Shown here in pieces: positions 50,009-59,667 of a DNA stretch of 64,000 bases. Source of the stretch: Anticarsia gemmatalis (Eukaryota > Arthropoda > Insecta > Lepidoptera > Erebidae); the NCBI RefSeq assembly GCF_050436995.1, contig NC_134764.1, positions 930,001 through 994,000 on the forward strand, read 5' to 3'. The position numbers were made by a program, and so were the translations under genes. Positions within the stretch are counted from its first letter, which is position 1, and the number at the start of each line of letters is the position of its first letter. Under the pieces are notes generated by a model. The model did no database searches, was not told the DNA's origin, and worked only from the letters and a program-made list of their open reading frames with translations.

Positions 50009-50132
50009 TAACCACCTATTTCTGAGTACTTTTAGCGGTAATTCATCAATTCAAAAGCGTTTTTTTTATATGAGTTTAAACGCTATTGAATAGGATAAAC
50101 TACCGCTAAATGTACCTCAGAAACGGGGGGTA
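50009..50132. mobile_element. Foldback MITE P, copy 3
   Basis: TAA-flanked (TAACCACC at the left, GGGGGTAA at the right). The long arms TTTCTGAGTACTTTTAGCGG and CCGCTAAATGTACCTCAGAA include matching AAAAGCG/CGCTATTGAATAGG segments and a T-rich loop. The fullest copy of the family. Confidence 0.82.
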
Positions 50133-50599
50133 AGACCCTAAACCTTCACTCTTTGAGAAGACTGTCCAAATGTCTTAATAGCTTCAATCTAATGCAGTCT
50201 TAGCTTACTCCCGGAAACAAAATTATAATTACAAATACAAAATGGAGACATTACAATAAAAGTTTTGGAAACAAAAGGAATTAGCGTTGATGAAAATAGT
50301 GACAAAATAATTGCGTTGCGCGGGAGTCGATCGTGCGAATGTAATTATGTATAGCGAGCGCACGCAACCATTCTGACGACAGTACCTATGGTGCAAATGG
50401 AAAGAGGAGCGATTGGAAATAAGAAAAGGTTTGAGACGTCCGTTTCTATCGTTTTTTTTTTAAGTTTCGTGTTGCAAGACTTAAGTAAACGGTTTGTGAC
50501 CACGGCTAGTGTAATGTGTGCCAAAACGTCGAGTAAAGTATAGTACCGAAAAAAGTTATCGCTATAATTCGCATGTAATATGATTGATAAGAGATTGAT

Positions 50600-50740
50600 T
50601 AAAGACAACTCCCGGACTAAGAATTGCTCTTGTGTCGCGAGGACTTTTACAAACATACAAACAACGGACACATAGTACATATCCGAAAGAACTATCTCCG
50701 GATCACATCAATATTTGTGCAATAACTTGGTGTATTTTTA
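50600..50740 (-). repeat. tRNA-derived SINE (family S), body
   Basis: GACAACTCCCGGACTAAGAA, TTGCTCTTGTGTCGCGAGG and ACTTTTACAAACATACAAAC are the reverse complement of the body seen at 9105-9170. Minus-strand frames here (ATQEQFL...) come from the SINE and are not genes. Confidence 0.7.
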
Positions 50741-50861
50741 ACATAGCTAAATTGAACGTAATACCGTCCTAATAGGCAACATTATGTTACTGTAATGAAA
50801 AGGAGTTAAGAGTTGGGTCCATCACGCTGAAAAAGTTCGGGTTGAGCACTTTGAAAATCAA

Positions 50862-50966
50862 AGACAGGAAGGCAGAGACCAGAGAATGAGCACGATCCTT
50901 ACAAACTTCCCATTCTTCATTCACATACATACTTCTTGTCATACAAGACCGCCGGTTACGAGTACT
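50862..50966 (-). repeat. Interspersed repeat B, copy 5
   Basis: GGCAGAGACCAGAGAATGAG, then CACGATCCTTACAAACTTCC, CATTCTTCATTCACATAC and GACCGCCGGTTACGAGTAC. Confidence 0.65.
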
Positions 50967-51494
50967 ACGCACCTGACATTTTTGCAAGACATCGCCGACG
51001 TGATCAGTTCTACGATTTGAAAACACTAAACATAGATTTGTTGTATAGCATATTTCACATAATTAAGTTTTACGATTTTAAAAAACTACACAGCTTTGTT
51101 CGAATGGGAATCGAAGTCGCAATAACACGTGTTACCTAGTAAAAATAACTTGAACGTATTTGTTTATAATTCTGTGTAAGTCGTAAAATTTTACTGTGAG
51201 AAACTTACCTTTTTAACCAATAAATATCGTCATAATGTCTGTCTGTACATTGTAGGTAGGATGCATATAACTTAGATAGGTCTATATAGGTAATTATAAA
51301 TGCTATATTTCTTATATTTTCATTCTTTTTTCTGAGTCGTGTGTGTGATGTATTAAAAGACAGTCTTCTTATTACTATAGATAATTATGTTTGTAAATAA
51401 TCTTTGTTTTCCTTAGTATTGGTTGTGTGATTAATATACTAAAGGCCGTCTTAATTCCATAGATGGATGGCCACAAAGTAGTTTATAGGTATAT

Positions 51495-51638
51495 GAGTTG
51501 AGCGTTTCCGTGATTCGGAGAGTACGTAAAAAGTCGTTCCTGGTTGTTGTCAATTAAGATAACAGTCGTTTAGTCATGTCAAAATCCTTTTGATGGATTG
51601 CACAAGTTTGACACAAGGTTCAACACTAACTATACCTA
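51495..51638 (+). repeat. 5S-derived SINE (family A), headless copy 4
   Basis: TTTCCGTGATTCGGAGAGTACG core, TTGTTGTCAATTAAGATAAC and ACAGTCGTTTAGTCATGTC match the body of the copies at 38661, 57886 and 58631 in reverse orientation. The 5S head is missing (5' truncation). Confidence 0.7.
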
Positions 51639-51708
51639 CCATAAAATTATTGAACCTTTTTAAGGAGTTTACATTTTCTAAGGCATGCACTGTTATTGTT
51701 GAAGTAAA

Positions 51709-51962
51709 TCTATACTAATATTATAAAGCTGAAGAGTTTGTTTGTTTGTTTGTTTGAACGCGCTAATCTCAGGAACTACTGGTCCGATTTGAAAAATTAT
51801 TTCACTATTAGATAGCCCATTTATCGAGGAAGGTTATAGGATATATATCATCACGCTACGGCCATTAAGAGCGGGGTAGTAACGAAAAATATTACAAAAA
51901 CGGGGAAAATTATGACCCATTCTCTCTTACGTGACGCAAGCGAAGTTGCGCGGGTCAGCTAG
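51709..51962 (+). mobile_element. Non-autonomous Lep1-type Helitron, copy 2
   Basis: Runs TCTATACTAATATTATAAAG ... GTCAGCTAG between a flanking A and T, with the same subterminal hairpin as copy 1 (CGCAA, GCGAAG, TTGCG). It differs from copy 1 mainly in the length of the (GTTT)n run and a few substitutions. Confidence 0.87.
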
Positions 51963-52431
51963 TAATAAATATTTTTAATTTTGAAAAGTAATGCTATAGC
52001 AATTGTCTAAGAAATCAAATTTTTTTGTTAAGTTCTTAGTGAAATAGTTATAAAATCGCTTATTCTTATAAATTGTACTACACGATATAATTGGTGGTCG
52101 GTTAGCAAACTGTAATATTTGAACTACAATTGTCATTGAGCAACATTTGATTAATGTTTGAGTTTTATACTCATCTACTTGTAAGATGGCTTCAATGAAA
52201 GTTAGATACGTTTTAGTGGTAGTAAAGCCGTTGTTTTGGAGTAACAGGTACGATACTTGGGTTGCTTAGTAGGTTGGTAATATGAAAAGCTAGAAAATAA
52301 ACTATCGAGCCAATTTAATAGGTTGTTGATTTTTTTGTTTTATACACACTTAGACATAAATTTGAAGCTGAAACTTTAACCCACAATCATTGAATCATTG
52401 GCAAAAAACTAGAGCCCGTTTCACGGCATAT

Positions 52432-52792
52432 GATGATGTCGTCCTGGTCGATTTCGGCTACGGCGGCCAGTTTCATTGAAACCAGCCAACTGTGTAGGAC
52501 TTTGTTTATAGTGGACAAGTGTGTGCACAATACACAGGTACACTCTCTGTTCCTTTACTCTCATTGTCTGGTGGGACGGCTAAACCGACACGACCAGAGA
52601 GAGGCGCAGGACCGACGGATTTACGTGTTCTCCGAAGCACGGAGGTCTAAGACCTCAACTTCCTAACTCCGGGCAATCTCTGAGAATTTTTAAACAGATA
52701 ATCTCAGAAAAGACTTTTTGGCCTGATCCAGGATTCAAGCCTGAGACCTCTTGCGCGGCAGTCGCAACACTACAGACCGCGCCAGAGAGGCA
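52432..52792 (-). mobile_element. tRNA-headed SINE with conserved core and 7-bp target duplication
   Basis: Flanked by GGCATAT at 52425-52431 and 52793-52799. The minus strand starts with a tRNA-like head (CTCTCTGGCGCGGTCTGTAG, B box GGCTTGAATCCTGGATC), continues through a body, and contains the core CCGTGCTTCGGAGAACACG followed by TAAATCCGTCGGTCC, then a 3' body rich in CACTTGTCCAC and GGTTTCAATG. The core is the same as in the 5S-headed family A. Confidence 0.8.
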
Positions 52793-53282
52793 GGCATATA
52801 AAAAAGTGTCGGATAGTCAATTCAAAAGACAAAGTAGCAGCAAAGGTTTGAAAAAATCCGTCAGTATTCTTTCAGGCAAGATAACCGGTACTTAGTGAGA
52901 CCGCTAGTCTATTGGAATATTCGTAATATGTAAAATCAAAGTGTATTAGCTACAATGCGCCCTTAAGCCAAGACGTCGCACAATAGTCTCAGTGTAAACA
53001 GGGCGAGGGTGTCTCTGCGATATTAAAAACATCTGCTCGATCCCTCCGATATAAAGGGAAAGGGTTACTTTGAACTTAGTGTGGATGTGCCTTTAGTTTT
53101 GCAGTTAATATATGAAAAATATTTTTATCTTTATTTTTTTAAACACCTACTTCTTTCAATCTCTGCATCACCCCAAGGTAGAAAGGTAGAAAATGCCTTT
53201 GGCATTAAGTCCGCCTGTATACATTTATGTATATGAAGTTTAAAAATAAATAAATAAAATATGTTTTTAAGTGTATATTTTT

Positions 53283-53420
53283 TTGACAACTCCCCTAGTA
53301 AGAATTGCTCTTGTGTCGCGGGAACTTTTACAAACAACGGGCACAAATAATAATCAGACACGGAACAATTATTTGTGGATCGGGAGGTCGTAGGTTCGAT
53401 TCCACACGGGACAATATTAT
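53283..53420. repeat. Internally inverted family S SINE
   Basis: The body (53285-53345) lies on the minus strand: GACAACTCCCCTAGTAAGAA, TTGCTCTTGTGTCGCGGG. The head (53372-53412) lies on the plus strand: GGAGGTCGTAGGTTCGATTCC, CACACGGGACAA. The switch falls at ACAATTATTTGTGGATC, the self-complementary pivot of this SINE. Confidence 0.6.
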
Positions 53421-54144
53421 TTGTATTCTTAGTGCGGGAGTTGGCTTTTGAAAAAACAAAAAAATACATTCATCAATGATTTAGTTCATAAATCATTATT
53501 TAAGAAAGATACTCTCCTAAAGTATACTCTATAACCGTATCCACCCAAATCTTTCACCCTCAATCGGAAAGCGAATGCCGAAAAGCAAAAAAATGTTAAC
53601 GTTAAAAACCCCGTTCTTATGCAAATAATTTCTGTGAATTTTCGTTTGATTCTAGACGGTCTGTCGCCTCCCAGTGTTGCCATATTAATTATTAATTTAC
53701 AAATGATTTATCACCTTTCTAACAAGAAAAAATATTCTATAAAAGCTAATTTTTGTGTTAAGGTGTGTTTACATGAGAGGGTTTGGTATTGAAAATGTTG
53801 ATTGTGTGTATTTTCTTTATTGTATAGAAGTATTTAACGCCCGTTTTAAGTACTACAGCAGGTAATGGGATTGCCTGCCATGAGGAAGTGCAGTTTTTCT
53901 TTAAAGATATGATCAAAAGGCACCTGAGAGATTTAAAGGTTACATAAAGTATGTAATGACGTAGTATGTAGTAACTACAAACACACAGAAAAAGGTCCGT
54001 TTGACACATCTCTGTCTAGTTTTTCTAGTAGAACAGGTGACATAAATAATGATATTTTGTTTCCAATAAAATTTAGTTTATCGCATACAAACTACCTAGT
54101 TCTTATACCAATGAAACAAAAGCTTAAAACCTACAAACATTTTT

Positions 54145-54215
54145 TTTACATCCAAGAATCGAACCAATTACCCAACGTTGCAAAATAGTACCAAACACCT
54201 TTTGACCTTCATACC
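54145..54215 (-). repeat. tRNA-like B-box relic
   Basis: Antisense CCAAGAATCGAACCAATTACC. Heavily decayed. Confidence 0.35.
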
Positions 54216-55030
54216 ACAGATTAAACAAACACCAATATTTCATTCATCAGTACATTGTACAAACTCCTTTACCACTCATAGAAAGGGTAAGCTATGTTCC
54301 AGTTTTTTTCCATCGTTCAATAGAATTAATTAACGTAAAGAAAATCGAGTCTTTTTCAACTGTAAATTGTCCCTTTGTTTTTATATTTCTTTAATCAGAA
54401 ATTCCGGATTGGCCTCGTTCGGACTTGATAGAGCGATTCTTTAATGATTTTACTTTTTTAGGTACCTATATTTTTTTGATGAGATTTCTTTTGTTTTGGT
54501 GGTCATCTTGCTACTGTTACAGACGTTCTTCAGATCTTTCAGCACCCACGATTTCAGTGTTTTGGCTTATTTACTACAATAAAGTTGCTGAAACTGTTTT
54601 TGATGGGACAAAATGTTAATGTTCAAAAAGACGGTGTAGATGACTTTCAGCACCCTGAAAGTTATAAAGTAGTTTTCCTTCATACCTAAAATCACGCCTT
54701 TATCATTGGGACTCGATCAGATGACAAAATGACGAAGGTCACTAAGTGGTTTATTACTTGATATACTTATTTTTTAAAAATACAAACGAAATCTAAATGT
54801 TGTCTGTCCATGTAGTACGAGCGTTAAAGCACTTGATAGCCTATCGTAAAGTCACACATTCAATTCTAGTTTAAAAAAAGGATGTAATTTTGGTACATCA
54901 TCACACCTACCTATCCCTTCAATAAAAAATTGTGATATTATTATTACAATAAATAGTATAACAATAACAATTTATTCAACAAAAAGAAGCAAGAACGTAA
55001 CACGGTGTCAGGGGGAGACAATAAGATGGT
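54216..55030. other. Upstream flank, nothing clear
   Basis: Two very weak B-box-like relics near 54705 and 54860. No gene or element ends were seen. Confidence 0.4.
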
Positions 55031-55120
55031 TCAATCGGGACTCGAACCTGCGACAAACCAGTTGGCATTCATCGCGGGCAGACAATCGTCCACGTGTGCG
55101 TCACCACGACACCCACTGCT
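55031..55120 (-). repeat. tRNA-derived SINE relic with canonical B box
   Basis: Minus strand GCAGGTTCGAGTCCCGATTG gives a consensus B box. The upstream part lacks an acceptable A box and acceptor stem, so it is not called as a tRNA gene. Confidence 0.5.
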
Positions 55121-56130
55121 GAACAACTATTTGTTTGTGGAACAAGTTATGAGCGAAACATGGAACTGTATCTCTTAATATGCTATTAACTTTTGTTAAT
55201 GATTTCGTTTACCTATTTTAAATAAATAAATGTGTAAGTAAGTGTATTTACTTTTATTATCAAGTTTATGATATAATTTGCCCAAATTCATTTAAGGTAA
55301 TAAAAAAACAGATTCACCATAGTTAAACTTTTTGAAAATGTAGATCAATCCTTTTATCATTGCGTCTTAATTTTCAGTTAAGTAATTGATTAGTTTTTTG
55401 TTGTTGTCATAGTTTTTTTTGTACCCTAATGGTCGTAGATTTCCGAGAAAATCTCACCACTTGTTATATTTTTTTATAGATTATTATTTTTTCTTAAGTG
55501 ATAAACAGGCTACCGTGGTAAATAAAGGCAAAGTTACCGATGTTATTATAATTCTATCCACACGTATCATTTTGAGAGCATACTAGGTTAGTATGACCTC
55601 ATTAAATCGTTACAACTTACACCTCACACCACACTATCACATCAAAGTGTCCCGAGCTTCTGTAAGAACTAACATTAATTATGTATGAGTGTGAACACTT
55701 TATTATGTCCCCATGTTAACTTACATACATACATACGAACATACATACGTGTTACTACTTGTTATCATTAACATGCCGATATTGGTAACGCTATTTATAG
55801 TTAATATTAATAAAAAATAGTTGCTGTTTTTAAGATTGGCATTTGAAATTAGCTAATTTGTACTTTATTTTCACTAATAGGAAAACGCGAATTCTTTATC
55901 TTAGGTGTATTTTATAAGAAAATGAGATGTGGGGGTTGTTCCGAAAGTAATATTTTTAAAATAGTATTTTTTTTTTGTGTTCGTGCGTTTCTTAAGTGTC
56001 GGTTTTCTTGTACGTACTATGTATTGATGTTGTATAATTTTTATTTTCAGGAACAATATACTCCTGTTAAGGTTATGGTATCACTGTTAAGGTAAGTAAG
56101 TTAAAAATGGTTGTACCATTTTTATTTGCA
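55121..56130. other. Upstream flank, nothing recognised
   Basis: AT-rich, with a short (CATA)n run near 55725. No exon or element ends were seen. Confidence 0.45.
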
Positions 56131-56134
56131 TATA

Positions 56135-56205
56135 TTTGATCCCCGTGCCATTATCACCGTCCTGTTATGCATCGCGGGTTCAAGTCCCAGCCAAAACTAT
56201 ATTTT
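56135..56205 (+). repeat. tRNA-derived SINE relic
   Basis: CGCGGGTTCAAGTCCCAGCC carries a B box. Short and decayed. Confidence 0.45.
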
Positions 56206-56737
56206 TTTATAAAAAGTTATCTATGTTTACTGCTACTTTAATACAAAATACAAACTAATTTGTTTATTTTACTAAATTTCTTTTCCTTAATATCAGCAAC
56301 AAAAATCCAACTGCAGTCGAATATCTTCAATAAAAAGCCCTAAAAATTACCATATCTCAACAAGTGGTAATACCCTCATAGAATGACCCCACACCCTGCA
56401 CCGCGACTCTTTGTTTCAAACCATCATTAATTAATTACTTGCATTATATCCTTCAAATATCACTTGATGGGTCTGCCATGTGAAATGAGTTTGGTACAGA
56501 GTTAAGAGTCTGGTAGATTGGTGAATTGTGGGCTTGATTTGCAGTTACGTAGTTACACGATGGCTTTATACTTAATACCGTCCTGAAATTCAGGTGGTTG
56601 GGTAAAAAAATTAAGTCCTGTTTGGGCTAAGCCACCCCCGTTTGGCGCTGGATGGCAGAGGTGTAGAAAAAGCATGAATTTTGGAAATGTATGTATGTTA
56701 TTCCATGATTTAATATAAATAATTGAATATTAGTAAA

Positions 56738-56784
56738 TAAAAAAACTAAATGTCTGCCCTGAAGGCAGACATTTAGTTTTTTTA
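56738..56784. repeat. Perfect 21-bp hairpin with 5-base loop
   Basis: The left arm 56738-56758 (T then AAAAAAACTAAATGTCTGCC) and right arm 56764-56784 are exact reverse complements around the loop CTGAA. It is not part of any repeat family seen elsewhere in the window. Confidence 0.9.
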
Positions 56785-57154
56785 AGATTTAATTCTTATA
56801 AGCTTTAAGAATTGTCATGGCACCAAATCTGTCGCCAATCTAGTACTGCTATCAAATTCAAAAGAATTTTATTTCATGCTTGTATTTTTTTCATATACAT
56901 AAGACACTCTGTTTCATGGTATTTGTTATATTCGACCATTTTCAAACATACGACTCTATAATCTCTGTGCTCTATATTTTAATGGCGTCATCGAAACAAT
57001 TAAAATTTGATGATGCGGGCGCTCTGTTCTTTACACTCAACACTACACCCGCCCCGCGACTTCGCCTGCTTTATGACATCTCGTACTTGTCATAAATACC
57101 AAGGTACCTTTAAAAGAGGATAATTTTGGTAATTGACCGTCTAATGATTGCAAT

Positions 57155-57240
57155 TTTAATGATTACCGCGCTGCATGTGGTGTGGGTTCGAACCCCAGAC
57201 AGATCAGATATTTGCATGTTCGTGTGTCTGTTCGGAGTTT
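57155..57240 (+). repeat. tRNA-derived SINE relic
   Basis: ATTACCGCGCTGCATGTGG, then GTGGGTTCGAACCCCAGAC (a B box), then a body with GTTCGTGTGTCTGTTCGG. Not a functional tRNA. Confidence 0.55.
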
Positions 57241-57885
57241 GGTATTAATTTGTCTATACAATGTTTATATTTAAAAGTGTAAAAGTATGTTTATTAGTTA
57301 CTGTTGTCCAGCTCGTTTATTGTATAATCTCCAAGTGAGAGTTCTGCTGCCTTGTTTAGTGGCCAGTTAGATGGTAGATGGTTCCTGTGCGAACATAATT
57401 ATTATATTCGTCATAAATCTATTTTTGTACTTTATTTTTTAAGTAAAAAGGGCCCTATCTTATTTAGTGCCTAGATACATGATGATTTGATTGTGGTAAT
57501 CGTTATAGTCACCCTTTAGTCGCTTAGTTTTCGGATATTTATGCCATAGCCCATCACAATATTGACTAGTCTAGACTGACAGTCCACTTAGTAGTCAAAA
57601 GTCGATAGATTTCGCTCCCCATAGACTAAAAAGTAGCCACAACATTGTCACCCAAACTCGATGACAACTAACACTTTTTTAACCCCTTCCTCATGAGGCT
57701 TTTTTTGCCTCAACTAAAGACTTGTTTTTGCCTATCTTTTTGTAATGAACAAAAAAAGGGTTTGATCTAAATATAATCGTTTGAATGACAACATCTGGTG
57801 AGGAAGTGAGACAAAAAATATGTTTGATTTGTTACTTTGTTTGTAGCTTATTGGATATTTGGTTGGATAGAATACTTGTGAAAGT

Positions 57886-58147
57886 TTTGTTTGTTTGTCG
57901 TATGGTTAGTGGTCAACCTAGTGTCAAAGTTGTTCAAGCCGCCCTAAAGGCCTTTGACATGGCTTAACGACTATTATCTTAGTAGACAACAGCCGGGACC
58001 GGCTTTTTACGTGCCCTCCGAAGCAGCCCACGCCCAGCTCAAATACCACTATGCGGTCACCCATCTATGGAATGACCGCGCCAATGGTTGCTTAAAACAC
58101 AGATCGTTTACCGATCGGTGAGCGCAACTGGCTATGGGCCTATAGCC
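57886..58147 (-). mobile_element. 5S-rRNA-derived SINE (family A), copy 2
   Basis: Direct repeats TGTGAAAGT at 57877-57885 and 58148-58156 flank the element. The minus strand has TTAAGCAACCATTGGCGCGG and GATGGGTGACCGC (5S-type promoter parts, 23 bases between TTAAGC and AGATGG), then the core, then a body ending in an (ACAA)n-like tail. The core itself is damaged relative to copy 3 (GGCTGCTTCGGAGGGCACG). Confidence 0.82.
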
Positions 58148-58447
58148 TGTGAAAGTAAAATTAAATATTAAATGCATCTTTATTTCAAGTGGTGAATGAT
58201 TTGATAAACGGTTTGTGAATGTTTCGTATTGTCTCAATGTTAGTAGTGGTATTAAAGGGTTTGTTGCTCAGGTTGTGCAAATTACATACTTAACTGGACT
58301 TAGACGTTAGGCTTCTTTAAATCATTTTTGTTTAAGAATTCATTTACTTTGAGTTTACGTTTTTTTTGTAATATTTGGTTAGCAATTATAATTGAACCTG
58401 GAATCTCATAGCTAAAAGTATCTATTTAATTACAAAAGCAAAATGCT

Positions 58448-58512
58448 TATTGCCGACCTTTCCCTCAATTCGGCAGGAGACCCTTGCCCAACAGAAGAAC
58501 AGTAAAGTGTTA
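58448..58512 (+). repeat. Repeat L copy, degraded
   Basis: TTGCCGACCTTTCCCTCAAT, then GGAGACCCTTGCCCAACAG. Confidence 0.5.
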
Positions 58513-58630
58513 AAAAAAACATGCTGACTAGAAATTCACAAAAAAAAAAACTGCTGAAATGTATTGAATCCACGACGTTTACATCGATATGGTAATACTT
58601 ATGTCTAAATAAACGACTGTTCCTATCACT

Positions 58631-58897
58631 ATTTATCTATCTATCTATCGTATGGTTAGTGGTCAACCTAATGTCAAAGTTGTTCAAGCCGCCCGAAAGG
58701 CCTTTGACATGGCTTTACGACTGTTATCTTAATTGACAACAACCGGAACCGACTTTTTACGTGCCCTCCGAAGCACGGAGACGCTCAGTTCAAATACTAT
58801 GCGGTCACCCATCTACGGAATGACCGCGCCAAGGGTTGCTTAACCTACCGATCGTTTACCGACCGGTGAGCGCAACTGGCTATGGGCGTCTCAGCAC
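58631..58897 (-). mobile_element. 5S-rRNA-derived SINE (family A), copy 3
   Basis: Perfect 10-bp direct repeats TCCTATCACT at 58621-58630 and 58898-58907 define the ends. The minus strand reads: 5S-like head with TTAAGCAACCCTTGGCGCGG and GATGGGTGACCGC, the core CCGTGCTTCGGAGGGCACG, GATAACAGTCGTAAAGCC, and a terminal (GATA)n tail. This is the reference copy for the family. It lies 480 bases from copy 2 in the same orientation. Confidence 0.88.
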
Positions 58898-59099
58898 TCC
58901 TATCACTCATTATACTATAAAAAGTACTATAAAGAATATGCCCTCACTCTCATAACACCGATATTGAAATAATATCGATTTGTATCGGATGTCGTTATAT
59001 CCTGTCAAGATGTTTTGAACCACCCTCGCTTTCAACGTGTGAAGGGACTAATGAAAGTTATTGTTGTAGAACTTTTTATTACTTATTTGCATACCTGTA

Positions 59100-59165
59100 C
59101 TGTAGTAGGTTTGAGCAGTTGTGTACGAGGTCACAGGTTTGATTCTCGGGTAGAGCATTTCTTTT
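59100..59165 (+). repeat. tRNA-like B-box relic
   Basis: GTCACAGGTTTGATTCTCGGG resembles a B box with flanks. Decayed. Confidence 0.4.
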
Positions 59166-59259
59166 GCGATTTGTACATATTTTGGAATTCTTAATAGCAG
59201 TTTGAAGATTGGTGATGTTTTTGGTTTATAATAATATTATTGTACTGGGTACATTATGC

Positions 59260-59650
59260 TGTGCCGGTAAATAAGAAGACTTCTTGCGGTTTGAAGAAAG
59301 TTTATTCTCAGATCCTTATTGTTTCGATGCTAGCTGTGGACTGTGTTGCTAGTACAAATGGCCACCATATTTATACAAAATCCTCAAATTAATGTAGGCC
59401 CTCTTATTGGCCGATAAAAATGGACCAATTAGAATCCCCGCATTTTAGCCAATAGGATTCCAGTAAGACATTTTGGACAAAAGCTTAAGTACTAGGAAAC
59501 TTGACTGCGACGAGAGCCGCTTACATTAATTAACAATTTTTAGTGTATTTCTGTACAATTTCTTAAATAAAGTATATATATTTACAATTCTTGTCTTATT
59601 ATCTACCTTATAAAAATACAATCAGTCGAATATTAGAAAATAACATAACA
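59260..59650 (-). repeat. 3' long terminal repeat of the BEL/Pao element
   Basis: In minus-strand sense it begins TGTTATG and ends CGGCACA, with TG...CA ends and a length of 391 bases, starting 17 bases after the polyprotein stop. It contains a TATA box (TATAAATA, complement of 59368-59375) and a polyadenylation signal (AATAAA, complement of 59301-59306), which fits the order U3-R-U5. The exact ends are unconfirmed because the second LTR is not in view. Confidence 0.7.
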
Positions 59651-59667
59651 ATTCTTAAAACTTAACG

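Noticed and set aside
53131..53469. 112-codon minus-strand ORF with ATQEQFLLGELS
   Set aside because: The same peptide string arises from the SINE body also found at 50600-50670. It is repeat-derived and not a gene.
55031..55120. Possible tRNA gene on the minus strand (perfect B box)
   Set aside because: No acceptor stem, poor A box and no terminator run in place. It fits a SINE relic better. The other B-box hits at 24.1, 42.2 and 57.2 kb were rejected as tRNA genes for the same reason.
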